This document shows positions 1 through 9,424 of a stretch of 38,798 nucleotides of DNA, piece by piece. Below the pieces are notes generated by a model. That model was not told the DNA's origin, ran no database searches, and worked only from the letters and a program-made list of their open reading frames with translations. Made by a program: the position numbers and the translations under genes. The stretch covers positions 45,502 to 84,299 of the forward strand of contig NZ_KE387176.1 of NCBI RefSeq assembly GCF_000430625.1, in the 5' to 3' direction. Origin of the DNA: Aneurinibacillus terranovensis DSM 18919 (GTDB lineage: Bacteria > Bacillota > Bacilli > Aneurinibacillales > Aneurinibacillaceae). Each line of letters starts with the position of its first letter. Position 1 is the stretch's first letter.

Positions 1-143
1 AATCCAACTTGGTTAGCGATATTTTGTCTTACCTGCTGCGCGTTTGTACCGGCAAAACCGGGTTGGAATAGCGCTTGGGGACCTGCAAATGCGGGAATGC
101 CTGTTTGATTCTGTCCTTGGTAATATTGGTTATAGTTATGCAT
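1..143 (-). CDS. Gamma-type small acid-soluble spore protein, partial
   Basis: The 5' end of a minus-strand gene runs off the left edge; 47 codons are visible. The product starts MHNYNQYYQGQ, is rich in Gln, Asn, Gly and Ala, and contains TNAQQVRQNIANQ. That closely matches the TNAQQVRKQN repeat of gamma-type SASPs (SspE family), which store amino acids in the spore core and are degraded on germination. The ATG is preceded by GGAGGTG at a good distance, which fixes the start. The N-terminal segment is more aromatic than in classical SspE, so a coat-associated relative is possible. Family assignment rests on one visible repeat. Confidence 0.6.
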   Translation of the reverse strand, partial: MHNYNQYYQGQNQTGIPAFAGPQALFQPGFAGTNAQQVRQNIANQVG

Positions 144-230
144 TTTAACACCTCCACTCTAATTATTTGTCATCGTTTGAAAATTATTCTATGTGATGAA
201 AAAAAATTATTATTCATTTGGAGGGTTAAA

Positions 231-284
231 ATGAATATGAATTTACCGCCGGAGGATTTATTTCAATCAAAAATGGGTGGCTAA
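231..284 (+). CDS. Possible 17-residue peptide ORF
   Basis: A short ORF, MNMNLPPEDLFQSKMGG, begins at an ATG placed 6 nt after a GGAGGG ribosome site. It ends four bases inside the convergent 3' end of recQ. I recognise no family. The ribosome site is the only positive evidence. It could be a tiny real peptide, the stump of a gene lost by deletion, or chance. AT-rich sequence lies upstream with no clear promoter. Confidence 0.25.
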   Translation: MNMNLPPEDLFQSKMGG

Positions 285-2050
285 GCATTTTTGTATTGTT
301 GAATAACTTCGAGAAATTGCCTGCCGTATTTGACCAGTTTTAATTCGCCAACCCCCTTGACCGCCAGGAGAGAACTCTGGTCTGCAGGAAGGGTTTCACA
401 CATATCGCGCAGCGTGCTGTCTGAAAAAATAACATATGGCGGGACATTTTCCTTTTCTGAAAGAGATTTTCGCAGCTGTCGCAGCTGCTCGAATAAGGCG
501 TCGTCAACGGGTTGTTTCGCTTCGGTCTTACGAACTTTCTGGAAAACCTTTTCTTCTCCTTTGAGAACCGGAATACATCTTTCAGACAGCATAACGACCG
601 GGAATTTGCCTTCGCTGAGCTGTATGTATCCTTCGGCGATAAGCACATTCATTAAATTCGCAATCTCTTTCTCCGTGTATTCTTTTAATAATCCATATGT
701 AGAAAGTTTGTTAAAGCCAAAATCCAAGACTTTTTTGCTTTTCGATCCCTTTAAAACCTGCGCCACCAGTGTAATACCAAATCGTTCATTCATTCTTTTT
801 ACACAGGAAAAAATTTTTTGGGCCTGTACTGTTACATCGACGTACTCTGTGTCATCAAGGCAGGTGCTGCAATTTCCGCATGGCTCATCCCGCATTTCAC
901 CGAAATATTGCAGAATAAAATTGCGGAGGCACCGAGGGGTGTAGCAATAGTCGATCATGTTTTGCAGTTTTTTATACTCTTCCTTCTTTCTCTCCTCTGC
1001 ACTTAAAGACTGTTCGATTAAAAACTTTTGCAGTTGGATATCCTGCGGATTAAAAAGGAGGATGCACTTACCGGGTTCGCCGTCCCTGCCTGCCCGTCCC
1101 GCTTCTTGATAGTAAGATTCCATATTTTTTGGCATGTTGTAATGAATCACATACCGGACATTTGACTTATCTATCCCCATTCCGAAGGCATTCGTCGCAA
1201 TCATAATCCGGATATCGTCGTAGATAAACTTCTCCTGATTATCCATCCGCTCTTCGTCGCTTAATCCCGCATGATATCTTCCAGCAGCGTAGCCTTTTTC
1301 GCACAAATAGGAATACAACTGGTCGGCATTTTTTCTTGTGGCTACATAAATAATCCCAGCTTGGCTTTTATTTTGGTTCACATATTCCAGCAGGGCATCC
1401 CGTTTATTTTCACCGCGTATCACGGTAAAAGAAAGATTCTTCCGGTCAAAACCTGTGATGAACACATTCGGATTTGACAGCGATAATTGGGCGACGATGT
1501 CGTCTTTGACCGCTTCCGTTGCTGTCGCTGTAAAAGCGGTAATGACAGGTCGCTTGGCAAGCTGACCAATAAATGAAGCGACAGATAAATAACTGGGCCG
1601 GAAATCGTGGCCCCACTGTGAGACACAATGGGCTTCGTCAATCGCGATCATAGAAAGAGTGAGCCTCTTTAATAAGGAACGAAACGAATACGATTCCAGC
1701 CTCTCGGGCGCAACATAAATTAATTTATAAACACCGTGCTTAGCTCGTTCCAGATGTTCGTCCGCTTCCTGGCTCGTTAATGAGCTATTAATAAATGCCG
1801 CCCGAATGCCAAGGCTGTTAAGCGTATCTACCTGATCTTTCATCAGGGAAATTAACGGGGAGATGACAAGGGTTGTCCCATTAAGCAAGAGTGCGGGAAC
1901 TTGATAGCAAATGGATTTCCCCCCGCCGGTAGGCATGATGCCAACAGTGTCCCGGCCGCTTAAAATACTTGTAATGATTTTTTCCTGGCCTTCTCTAAAT
2001 GATGAATAGCCGTAATATTTTTTCAACACTTCTATTATTTTTTCCAGCAT
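281..2050 (-). CDS. recQ: ATP-dependent DNA helicase RecQ
   Basis: A 589-residue superfamily 2 helicase that unwinds DNA 3' to 5' during recombination and fork repair. In order: Walker A GIMPTGGGKSICYQ (about residues 37-50), the Walker B box DEAHCVSQWGHDFRP (about 137-151) with the RecQ aromatic-rich loop, helicase motif VI around YYQEAGRAGRDG, a cysteine cluster (CGNCSTC) in the zinc-binding RecQ-Ct region, a winged-helix segment, and a C-terminal HRDC-like domain including AVKGVGELKLVKYG. The length is normal for the shorter Bacillales RecQ. The start has GAGGAG six bases upstream. It is divergent from cvfB and apparently monocistronic. Confidence 0.95.
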   Translation of the reverse strand: MLEKIIEVLKKYYGYSSFREGQEKIITSILSGRDTVGIMPTGGGKSICYQVPALLLNGTTLVISPLISLMKDQVDTLNSLGIRAAFINSSLTSQEADEHLERAKHGVYKLIYVAPERLESYSFRSLLKRLTLSMIAIDEAHCVSQWGHDFRPSYLSVASFIGQLAKRPVITAFTATATEAVKDDIVAQLSLSNPNVFITGFDRKNLSFTVIRGENKRDALLEYVNQNKSQAGIIYVATRKNADQLYSYLCEKGYAAGRYHAGLSDEERMDNQEKFIYDDIRIMIATNAFGMGIDKSNVRYVIHYNMPKNMESYYQEAGRAGRDGEPGKCILLFNPQDIQLQKFLIEQSLSAEERKKEEYKKLQNMIDYCYTPRCLRNFILQYFGEMRDEPCGNCSTCLDDTEYVDVTVQAQKIFSCVKRMNERFGITLVAQVLKGSKSKKVLDFGFNKLSTYGLLKEYTEKEIANLMNVLIAEGYIQLSEGKFPVVMLSERCIPVLKGEEKVFQKVRKTEAKQPVDDALFEQLRQLRKSLSEKENVPPYVIFSDSTLRDMCETLPADQSSLLAVKGVGELKLVKYGRQFLEVIQQYKNA

Positions 2051-2187
2051 ACGTGACTCCTCTATCCATGCCAGGTAATTTATAGTGGTTTTTTATCCAA
2101 TTATATCCAAAAAAATTATTTTCGGCACTAAGAAATATCTTACTATAAATAATAGAAGAAGAACATGCGTTGAAGTGACTACTGCGT

Positions 2188-2216
2188 TTTCTTTAACACG
2201 CAATCACATGTATAAT
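2188..2216 (+). promoter_or_regulatory. Probable SigA promoter of cvfB
   Basis: A perfect TATAAT lies at 2211-2216, about 50 bases before the cvfB start. The hexamer 17 bases upstream (TTTCTT) is a weak -35. The assignment rests mainly on the -10 box and its position. Confidence 0.4.
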
Positions 2217-2266
2217 ATGGTCGACGGCTAAAATGTGTGGATATAACCAGAGGAGGATTTAACGAT

Positions 2267-3121
2267 ATGTTGGAAGCGGGCAAAAAAGTTAAGCTAAGAG
2301 TGGAGCGGCAGGCTCCTTTTGGATATTTTCTGTCAGATGGGGAGACGGATGTTCTGCTCCATGAGAGTGAAATCAATAAGGAAATAACAATAGGCAGTGA
2401 GGTTGAGGTATTTTTATACCACGACAATCAGGAGCGGCTCGCCGCATCGCAATTGGAGCCTTTCATTGCCCTTGACGAGTTCGGCTGGCTGGAAGTTGTC
2501 GACATACACCCGCGAATGGGGGCCTTTTTAAATAACGGATTACATAAGGATTTACTGCTGCCGGCGGATCAGCTACCCGAAATCAAAAGTAAATGGCCGG
2601 AGCCTGGAGACCGGGTGTATGTGCAGGTTGAGCATGATAAACAGGGGAGAATGCTGGCTGTTCTCGGAAAGGAAGATGATTTCGTCCGAATTAGCAAGCC
2701 GGCGCCGGAAAGTTTATTCAATCAGGATGTAAACGGGTATATCTATAAAATTATTAAAATCGGGGCGTTTCTTTTCACAGAGGGGCAGCATCTCGCGTTC
2801 CTTCACCGGGATGAAGCGACCGAACCGCTGCGTGTAGGGCAACGGATTGAGGCGCGCGTTTCAAGGGTCCGGGAAGAAGACGGACGTTTAAACATCACGA
2901 TGCGCCAGCGGAAAGAAGTAAGTTACAGCCAGGATGCTGAGAAAATTTATGCGTATTTACAGGAGAGAGGGGGGCGTATGCCCTACACGGATAAAACGGA
3001 TCCGGACATTATCAAACAGAAGTTTGGTATCAGTAAAGCTGCCTTTAAACGGGCACTCGGCAAATTGATGAAGGAAGGGCGCGCCTACCAGGAAGACGGG
3101 TGGACCATTCTCCACGGGTAG
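2267..3121 (+). CDS. cvfB: S1-domain RNA-binding protein CvfB/YitL
   Basis: A 284-residue CvfB-family protein: tandem S1-like RNA-binding folds followed by a C-terminal winged helix. The N-terminal part has the S1 pattern (GKKVKLRVERQAPFGYFLSD), and two further S1-like folds follow, for example around NGYIYKIIKIGAFLF. Near residues 235-284 is the helix-turn-helix segment DIIKQKFGISKAAFKRALGK, typical of the family's C-terminal domain. In Staphylococcus CvfB affects virulence gene expression through RNA. I chose the ATG at 2267 because AGGAGG lies 10 bases upstream; an in-frame start at 2237 has no ribosome site. Length fits the family. Confidence 0.9.
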   Translation: MLEAGKKVKLRVERQAPFGYFLSDGETDVLLHESEINKEITIGSEVEVFLYHDNQERLAASQLEPFIALDEFGWLEVVDIHPRMGAFLNNGLHKDLLLPADQLPEIKSKWPEPGDRVYVQVEHDKQGRMLAVLGKEDDFVRISKPAPESLFNQDVNGYIYKIIKIGAFLFTEGQHLAFLHRDEATEPLRVGQRIEARVSRVREEDGRLNITMRQRKEVSYSQDAEKIYAYLQERGGRMPYTDKTDPDIIKQKFGISKAAFKRALGKLMKEGRAYQEDGWTILHG

Positions 3122-3260
3122 AAATAACAACACGTAGAGACATCGTCCTCAAACTCCGGAAATCCTTCAGGACAAGATAAGGGAGAAATGAACAAGCACA
3201 TCGGCTAGACTCAATTGTGCGGGAGGATGCTAGCTGAAACATTCGCAGACACATCGAAAT

Positions 3261-3434
3261 CCGTTTATTTTTGCTTTTTTCCCGCTGCTTAGTGTTACGA
3301 AGAAAGGGGGTGTCTTTCTGCCCGACTGTCTCCACCATTGAGATACCCGGATGTTTCGGGCAGGTTCCCCTTTGTTCGTAACACGGACAGTTTCTACTTC
3401 CCTGCAAGGGAAAACCAGCAAAAAATAAAAACGG
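3261..3434. repeat. Long palindromic repeat, copy 1
   Basis: About 174 nt that fold end to end on themselves. The outer arms are CCGTTTATTTTTGC and the complementary GCAAAAAATAAAAACGG. The middle arms are GTGTTACGAA and TTCGTAACAC. The apical stem is CTGCCCGA and TCGGGCAG. It lies between the convergent cvfB and a small membrane-protein gene. It is the reverse orientation of the copy at 14735-14932 (shared apical GCCCGAAACATC and GTCGGGC). No reading frame is supported. It could act as a two-way terminator, a structured RNA or a non-autonomous mobile hairpin. Confidence 0.8.
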
Positions 3435-3476
3435 AGCATTCCATTCGCGTCAAGTTCAGCGTTGCAAACGTAATAT

Positions 3477-3671
3477 TTATGATCCGGGAAATAGCATAGG
3501 TTTGAGGATGAACAGCGAGACGGTAACGCCCATGAGCACAACACCCCATACGGCCAAACTTTTTTGTTTCACCATTCCTTTGCCCGGTTGGGGAAGCAAG
3601 CCGACAATAAACAAAACAATCGACATGAGAGCGGATACAAACAGGAATAAATATAGTGTAGTTCCCGACAT
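3477..3671 (-). CDS. Small two-helix membrane protein
   Basis: A 64-residue protein with two hydrophobic segments, TLYLFLFVSALMSIVLFIVG (about 5-24) and LAVWGVVLMGVTVSLFILK (about 39-57). They are joined by a short basic loop around PGKGMVKQKS. This is a helical hairpin with both ends probably outside. A GGAAAGGAG ribosome site lies just before the ATG. I do not recognise a named family. It stands alone, divergent from fadN, so there is no operon context for function. Confidence 0.65.
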   Translation of the reverse strand: MSGTTLYLFLFVSALMSIVLFIVGLLPQPGKGMVKQKSLAVWGVVLMGVTVSLFILKPMLFPGS

Positions 3672-3833
3672 AATGTTCTCCTTTCCAAGGGAATCCTTAC
3701 TAGTATGTGATTCTTACGCTTATCATACCGAAAGACAAAAGAAAAAGTAAAGCAAATAGTTGTGGAATTCTGACAAAAAATATATTACAATAATTATCAG
3801 AACATACAATGAAAACAGAAATGCGCGAATTAA

Positions 3834-3851
3834 TGAATGAGTATTCATTCA
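3834..3851. promoter_or_regulatory. FadR operator for the fad operon
   Basis: The 18-base palindrome TGAATGAGTATTCATTCA matches the Bacillus FadR consensus TGAATGANTANTCATTCA at every defined position. It ends 37 bases before the fadN ATG. In Bacillus the TetR-family FadR represses beta-oxidation genes and is released by long-chain acyl-CoA. The same control is inferred here. The promoter should lie just upstream, in the AT-rich stretch around 3770-3810, but I could not settle on one -35/-10 pair. Confidence 0.9.
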
Positions 3852-3888
3852 AAAAAATGAATAAAGGCCTGGAAAAGGAGGTAACAAG

Positions 3889-6291
3889 ATGGTCAGGAAT
3901 ATTCAAAAAGCGGCTGTGCTTGGTTCCGGGGTAATGGGGGCTGCCATTGCCGCCCACTTTGCAAATGCGGGAATCGAAACCTATTTGTTGGATATTGTGC
4001 CTGCTTCACTAACTGAACAGGAAGCAAAGAAAGGGTTAACTCTGGAACACCCCGCCGTTCGAAACCGGCTTGCCAGTGAAGCAAAAGCGAGGCTGCTTAA
4101 GACAAAGCCTGCGCCAATGTTTACGAAAAAGAATCTCGATTCCATTATCCCGGGAAATTTTGAGGATCACTTGCATAAGGTAAAAGATGTGGATTGGATT
4201 GTGGAAGCTGTCGTCGAGAATCTGGACATCAAGCGCCAACTGTTAGCGCGGGTCGAGGAGAACTGGACACCGGGAACCATTGTCAGTTCCAACACATCGG
4301 GAGTATCAATTAACCGGATGGCAGAAGAAAGAAGCGAAGCATTCCGCAAGCACTTTCTCGGAACCCATTTTTTTAACCCGCCGCGCTATATGAAACTGCT
4401 CGAAATCATTCCGGGCTGTGAAACCGACAAAAATGTTATCGCTTACATGAAAGAGTTTGGGGAACGAAAGCTCGGTAAAGGTATCGTGACCGCTAAAGAT
4501 ACGCCGAATTTTATAGCAAACCGGATTGGCGTATACGGACTGCTCGTTACGTTGAATGAAATGATAAAGAGCGGTTTTACTGTGGAGGAAGTGGATGCGA
4601 TGACCGGCACGGTTATCGGGCGACCCAAAAGCGCCACCTTCCGGACACTGGACATGGTCGGGCTCGATACATTCGTGCATGTGGCCAGAAATGTGCATGA
4701 CCACGTATCAGACCCTAGAGAAAAAGAGTCGTTTGTGATGCCCAATATTCTGATTGGCTTGTTGAAAAACGGGTGGCTCGGGGACAAAAGCAAACAGGGC
4801 TTTTACAAAAAGCAAACGACAGCTGCGGGAAGGGAAATCCTGGTTCTTAACTACAATACACTTGAATACGCTTCTATTCAGAGAGTAAAGATTCCCGAGA
4901 TCGAACAGGTGAAAGCTGCCGGGGGAGTAAAAAGCCGACTTCAAGCGCTTGCTTATAGCCAATCAAAAGAAGGGCAGTTTATCTGGAATGTGTTAAAAAA
5001 GGTACTGCTTTATTCCGCTAGCAAAATCCCGGAGATTGCCGATGATATCGTGAGTGTGGACCGGGCGATGAAATGGGGGTTTAACTGGGAGCTGGGACCG
5101 TTCGAGACATGGGACGCACTGGGTGCTGCCAAATCCGTCGCCCGAATGAAACAGGAAGGGGAAGCGATTCCAGACTGGGTGGAGGAAATGCTCGCATCCG
5201 GCAAGGAATCATTCTATGAGCATAACAACAGACGGCGCTATTACCATACCATTACCGGTGAACGTACGGAAGAAGAAGCGGGCAAACGGTTAATGGAGTT
5301 GAAATCATACAAAAAAAATGGCGTGGTTCTCTCTAATCCGGGCGCAAGTTTGCTCGATATCGGAGATGGGGTCGCATGCCTCGAATTCCATTCGCCGAAC
5401 AATGCCATCGGTTTTGACATTATCGATATGCTGTATAAATCTCTTGCGGAAGTGGAACGCAACTATCGCGGGATGGTGATCACAAACGAAGCTAAAAACT
5501 TCTGTGTCGGTGCAAACCTGATGATGATCTTAATGGAAGCGCAGGATGAAAACTGGGATGACATTAACCATCTGATCGATCGTTTTCAGCAGGCATCGCT
5601 TGCTATCAAATATGCGAAAAAGCCGGTTGTCTCCGCTCCGTTCGGCATGACGCTAGGCGGAGGCGCGGAAGTATGCCTGCCATCCGCGAAAATTCAGGCA
5701 GCGGCCGAAACGTATATGGGTCTTGTTGAAGTGGGTGTCGGCCTGATCCCTGGTGGGGGTGGAATAAAGGAAATGCTTCTGCGGACCACACAGGGTGCGG
5801 ATGCGGTGGACACTAAAGTCGACCTCCAGCCGTTTGTCAATAAAGCGTTTGAAACGGTAGCGATGGCCAAAGTATCAACAAGTGCGGAAGAAGCGCACGA
5901 ACTTCATTTTTTACGTCCTTGTGACCAGATTACGATGAATCGGGACCACCTGCTGTACGATGCCAAGCAGTCTGTGTTAGCGCTGGATGCAGTCGGCTAT
6001 GAACCGCCGAAACAGGAAAAAATCCGCGTCGTCGGTGCCGATGGAAAGGCTGTGCTCAGCTTGGGTATTTATTCAATGAAGCAAAGCGGGTATATTAGCG
6101 ACCACGATATGAAAATTGCCGGTAAGCTGGCTTATGTCCTCACAGGCGGTAATGTAAACCGCAATACGTATGTGACGGAACAGTACCTGCTTGATTTGGA
6201 GCGCGAGGCATTTTTAAGCCTTTGCGGGGAGCGGAAGAGCCAGGACCGAATGCAGTATATGCTGACCAAAGGAAAGCCATTGCGCAATTAG
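3889..6291 (+). CDS. fadN: 3-hydroxyacyl-CoA dehydrogenase / enoyl-CoA hydratase FadN
   Basis: An 800-residue bifunctional beta-oxidation enzyme that hydrates trans-2-enoyl-CoA and oxidises the 3-hydroxyacyl-CoA with NAD. The N-terminus is a Rossmann fold ([18 protein letters not shown], about 10-27). The dehydrogenase segment [19 protein letters not shown] follows near 158-176. The C-terminal third is a crotonase fold with [18 protein letters not shown] and GLIPGGGG. Dehydrogenase first and hydratase second is the Bacillus FadN (YusL) order, opposite to E. coli FadB, and the length is close to B. subtilis FadN. AAAAGGAGG precedes the ATG. It is the first gene of the operon, 13 bases before fadA. 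Confidence 0.95.
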   Translation: MVRNIQKAAVLGSGVMGAAIAAHFANAGIETYLLDIVPASLTEQEAKKGLTLEHPAVRNRLASEAKARLLKTKPAPMFTKKNLDSIIPGNFEDHLHKVKDVDWIVEAVVENLDIKRQLLARVEENWTPGTIVSSNTSGVSINRMAEERSEAFRKHFLGTHFFNPPRYMKLLEIIPGCETDKNVIAYMKEFGERKLGKGIVTAKDTPNFIANRIGVYGLLVTLNEMIKSGFTVEEVDAMTGTVIGRPKSATFRTLDMVGLDTFVHVARNVHDHVSDPREKESFVMPNILIGLLKNGWLGDKSKQGFYKKQTTAAGREILVLNYNTLEYASIQRVKIPEIEQVKAAGGVKSRLQALAYSQSKEGQFIWNVLKKVLLYSASKIPEIADDIVSVDRAMKWGFNWELGPFETWDALGAAKSVARMKQEGEAIPDWVEEMLASGKESFYEHNNRRRYYHTITGERTEEEAGKRLMELKSYKKNGVVLSNPGASLLDIGDGVACLEFHSPNNAIGFDIIDMLYKSLAEVERNYRGMVITNEAKNFCVGANLMMILMEAQDENWDDINHLIDRFQQASLAIKYAKKPVVSAPFGMTLGGGAEVCLPSAKIQAAAETYMGLVEVGVGLIPGGGGIKEMLLRTTQGADAVDTKVDLQPFVNKAFETVAMAKVSTSAEEAHELHFLRPCDQITMNRDHLLYDAKQSVLALDAVGYEPPKQEKIRVVGADGKAVLSLGIYSMKQSGYISDHDMKIAGKLAYVLTGGNVNRNTYVTEQYLLDLEREAFLSLCGERKSQDRMQYMLTKGKPLRN

Positions 6292-6304
6292 GGAGGGATA
6301 CAAG

Positions 6305-7486
6305 ATGAGAGAAGCGGTAATTGTGTCCGCAGTTCGGACTGCCGTTGGAAAAGCGCCCAGAGGAACATTAAAGAACACCCGGCCCGAAGACCTGGGCGCC
6401 ATTGTTCTGAGAGAAGCGGTGAGGCGTGCCCCTGGCCTTGACCCCGCGATGATCGATGATATTGTGATCGGCTGCGCGATGCCTGAAGGTGAGCAGGGGT
6501 TCAATATGGCACGGATTATTGCGGTTCATGCGGGTTTTCCGACCACGGTTCCTGCGTTTACCATCAATCGCTTTTGTTCATCGGGCTTGCAGTCGATTGC
6601 GATTGCGGCGGAAAAAATTATGTGTGGTTTTGCCGACACGGTGATTGCAGGCGGAGTCGAAAGCATGAGCCATGTGCCGATGACAGGATATAAGCTGGCT
6701 CCCCATCCGGACATCATCGAGAATTATCCCGAAATTTATATGGGAATGGGCCATACGGCGGAAAATGTAGCCGAGCGTTTTCACGTATCGAGGGAAGATA
6801 TGGATCGTTTTGCCGTAGAGAGCCATGAGAAAGCTGCACGGGCCATTCGTGGAGGCAGATTTAACGACGAAATCGTTCCAGTTACCGTTAAAGAAAAATA
6901 TTTGGATGAAAAAGGGCATCTTCAGATTAAAGAATTCATATTCGATACAGATGAGGGAGTTCGTCCAGATACGACCATAGAAGGACTGGCTAAATTAAAA
7001 TCGCCGTTCCGCCTTGGCGGGCAAGTTACGGCGGGGAATTCTTCGCAAACAAGCGATGGGGCCGCGGCTGTCGTTGTCATGTCGCGGGAGAAAGCGGAGC
7101 AACTGGGACTCAAACCACTTGCTATTTTTCGTTCCTTCGCCGTTGGAGGCGTTGACCCGGACATTATGGGTGTGGGCCCTGTTGTCGCTATCCCGAAAGC
7201 GCTGAAATTAGCCGGAATTACGCTTGATGATGTCGACCTGTTTGAAATTAACGAAGCCTTTGCTTCCCAGGCGATCCACGTCGTCCGCCATCTGGAAATT
7301 AACCCGTACAGGGTCAATGTGAACGGTGGTGCTATTGCACTGGGCCATCCTCTCGGCTGCTCCGGAACAAAGCTTACGGTAACCCTTGCTCACGAAGCGG
7401 CGCGCCGCGGGGCAAGGTACGGTGTCGTTTCCATGTGCATAGGCGGCGGCATGGGCGCCGCAGGAGTGTTTGAGTTTATTCAGTAA
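6305..7486 (+). CDS. fadA: Acetyl-CoA acyltransferase (3-ketoacyl-CoA thiolase) FadA
   Basis: A 393-residue degradative thiolase that cleaves 3-ketoacyl-CoA with CoA, the last step of each beta-oxidation cycle. The nucleophilic cysteine is in [10 protein letters not shown] (about residue 91). The other signatures are NEAFASQA, the histidine in [15 protein letters not shown], and the second cysteine in [10 protein letters not shown] near the C-terminus. Length is normal. The start has GGGAGGG before the ATG and follows fadN by 13 bases, which indicates co-transcription and possibly coupled translation. It corresponds to B. subtilis YusK. Confidence 0.95.
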   Translation: MREAVIVSAVRTAVGKAPRGTLKNTRPEDLGAIVLREAVRRAPGLDPAMIDDIVIGCAMPEGEQGFNMARIIAVHAGFPTTVPAFTINRFCSSGLQSIAIAAEKIMCGFADTVIAGGVESMSHVPMTGYKLAPHPDIIENYPEIYMGMGHTAENVAERFHVSREDMDRFAVESHEKAARAIRGGRFNDEIVPVTVKEKYLDEKGHLQIKEFIFDTDEGVRPDTTIEGLAKLKSPFRLGGQVTAGNSSQTSDGAAAVVVMSREKAEQLGLKPLAIFRSFAVGGVDPDIMGVGPVVAIPKALKLAGITLDDVDLFEINEAFASQAIHVVRHLEINPYRVNVNGGAIALGHPLGCSGTKLTVTLAHEAARRGARYGVVSMCIGGGMGAAGVFEFIQ

Positions 7487-7542
7487 AATAACGAAAATAG
7501 CGAAGTTTTTAAAACGAATCCATTTTGAAGGAGGACGAAATC

Positions 7543-9339
7543 ATGAGTGAATCCAAAACGCTGCCGCAGGGCGGGCAGTTTTTGCTGAAAGAAACGGATA
7601 TTCAATCGGTTTATACCCCGGAAGACTTTTCGGATGAACAAAAAATGATAGCGCGCACAACGCGGGATTTTGTGGCAGGTGAAATCGAACCGAAAGCTGA
7701 GCAGATCGAAAAGCTTGATTACGATTTAACCGTGAAGCTGCTGCGCCAGGCGGGTGAGCTGGGCTTGTTAAGCGCGGACATTCCCGAAGCGTTCGGCGGT
7801 CTTGCTCTTGACAAAATCAGCTCCAGCCTGATCGGTGAATATATGGTGCGGGCGGGCTCGTTTGCGCTGAGCCACGGCGCCCATGTTGGAATTGGCACGC
7901 TGCCGATTGTATATTTCGGCACAAGAGAACAAAAAGAGAAATACCTGCCTTTCCTTGCCACCGGTGAAAAAATAGCGGCGTACTGTTTGACGGAGCCGTC
8001 TTCGGGGTCTGATGCGTTAGGGGCAAAAACTACGGCGGTATTAAATGCGGAAGGTACCCATTATATTTTGAACGGATCTAAGCAGTTCATTACGAACGCC
8101 GGATTTGCTGACATCTTCATTGTGTATGCGAAGATTGACGGAGAGAAGTTTACCGCATTTATTGTGGAACGGGATTTCCCGGGACTAAGCATCGGGCCGG
8201 AAGAAAAGAAAATGGGCATAAAAGGTTCATCCACCTGTCCGCTGATTTTTGAAGACTTGCCGGTTCCGGTTGAAAACGTATTGGGGGAAATCGGGAAAGG
8301 CCACCAAATTGCGTTTAACATCTTAAACATTGGACGGTATAAACTGGGCGTAGGCGCCGTTGGTTCCACCAAATGGGCGGTTGAACTCGCTGTCAAATAT
8401 GCGAAAGAGCGCAAACAGTTCAGCACTCCGATTGCAAGCTTCCCGCTTATTCAAAATAAACTGGCGAATATGGCGGTTCGAACGTTTGTTAATGAAAGCG
8501 TTACGTACCGCACAGGCGGGTATCTGGACGAAGCGCTGGCTTCGCTTAACCTGGACGGTTATGCGGCGAAAGAGGCTGCAGAAGCAATCGAAGAACATGC
8601 GATTGAATATTCCATCTGTAAAGTGTTTGGTTCAGAAGCCCTGGATTTCGTCGCTGACGAAGCGCTCCAGATTCACGGAGGATACGGTTATATTCAAGAA
8701 TACAAAGTGGAGCAAATTTACCGTGATTCCCGTATTAATCGAATTTTTGAAGGGACAAATGAAATTAACCGCCTTCTCATTCCCGGAACTCTGTTGAAGC
8801 GGGCGATGAAAGGCCGTCTGCCGCTAGTGCAAGCACTGCAATCCATGCAGCAGGAACTAGCGGGCTATATGCCAACTGTGTATGTGGAAGAATCGGCCGG
8901 TGTGCTGGCGGTAGAAACGAAGATGCTGGAAGCGGCCAAAAAAATCTTTTTGCTGGCTGGCGGTGCTGCTGTTCAAAAATTTATGCAGAAAATCGAACAG
9001 CAGCAAGAAGCGCTCAGTCACTTGTCTAACCTTGCCATCACGATTTACGCCGCTGAATCGGCGCTGCTTCGCGCGAAGAAAACAGCTGCAGCAAAAGGGG
9101 AAGAAACGGCTCGTTTGCAGGTGGACATGGCCCGCGTTTACGTACACGACGTGTGGGGCGACGTGGAGAAATGGGCAAAAGAAGTTCTTGCCGCATCCGC
9201 TGAGGGTGATATTTTGCGAACCCAGCTGTCGATTTTGAAAAAGCTTGTGCGCACTGAACCGCTTGATATAATTCCAATTAAGCGCGGAATCGCCTGTGCT
9301 ATAATCGATGCCGAGCAATATACTGTAACAGTGAAATAA
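7543..9339 (+). CDS. fadE: Acyl-CoA dehydrogenase FadE
   Basis: A 598-residue FAD-dependent acyl-CoA dehydrogenase that introduces the trans-2 double bond. The core ACAD fold includes YCLTEPSSGSDA (flavin and substrate binding) and the C-terminal helical bundle with IHGGYGYIQEY and YRDSRINRIFEGTNEI. The latter contains the catalytic glutamate. About 170 extra C-terminal residues form an additional helical domain, as in B. subtilis FadE (YusJ). I place the start at the ATG at 7543 with GGAGG upstream, not at an in-frame TTG 18 bases earlier. Electrons need ETF, which is not in this window. Confidence 0.93.
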   Translation: MSESKTLPQGGQFLLKETDIQSVYTPEDFSDEQKMIARTTRDFVAGEIEPKAEQIEKLDYDLTVKLLRQAGELGLLSADIPEAFGGLALDKISSSLIGEYMVRAGSFALSHGAHVGIGTLPIVYFGTREQKEKYLPFLATGEKIAAYCLTEPSSGSDALGAKTTAVLNAEGTHYILNGSKQFITNAGFADIFIVYAKIDGEKFTAFIVERDFPGLSIGPEEKKMGIKGSSTCPLIFEDLPVPVENVLGEIGKGHQIAFNILNIGRYKLGVGAVGSTKWAVELAVKYAKERKQFSTPIASFPLIQNKLANMAVRTFVNESVTYRTGGYLDEALASLNLDGYAAKEAAEAIEEHAIEYSICKVFGSEALDFVADEALQIHGGYGYIQEYKVEQIYRDSRINRIFEGTNEINRLLIPGTLLKRAMKGRLPLVQALQSMQQELAGYMPTVYVEESAGVLAVETKMLEAAKKIFLLAGGAAVQKFMQKIEQQQEALSHLSNLAITIYAAESALLRAKKTAAAKGEETARLQVDMARVYVHDVWGDVEKWAKEVLAASAEGDILRTQLSILKKLVRTEPLDIIPIKRGIACAIIDAEQYTVTVK

Positions 9340-9343
9340 AAAT

Positions 9344-9366
9344 AGCGGGCGGGACAACCGCCCGCT
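9344..9366 (+). terminator. GC-rich hairpin between fadE and lcfB
   Basis: GCGGGCGG and CCGCCCGC pair across GACAA just after the fadE stop. The T-run that should follow is poor (TTCTCCC). It may be a leaky terminator or an mRNA-stabilising hairpin that lowers expression of the ligase relative to fadNAE. Confidence 0.55.
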
Positions 9367-9424
9367 TCTCCCATAAACGTAAAAAAACGTGCTGTTATTA
9401 TAAGAAATCGTGAGGTGAAGGCAT

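Noticed and set aside
330-944. 204-codon plus-strand ORF inside recQ
   Set aside because: Antisense frame within a fully conserved recQ; low-complexity Ser-rich translation.
3045-3544. Overlapping minus-strand ORFs of 100-120 codons over the first palindrome
   Set aside because: They overlap cvfB, lack ribosome sites and arise from the self-complementary repeat.
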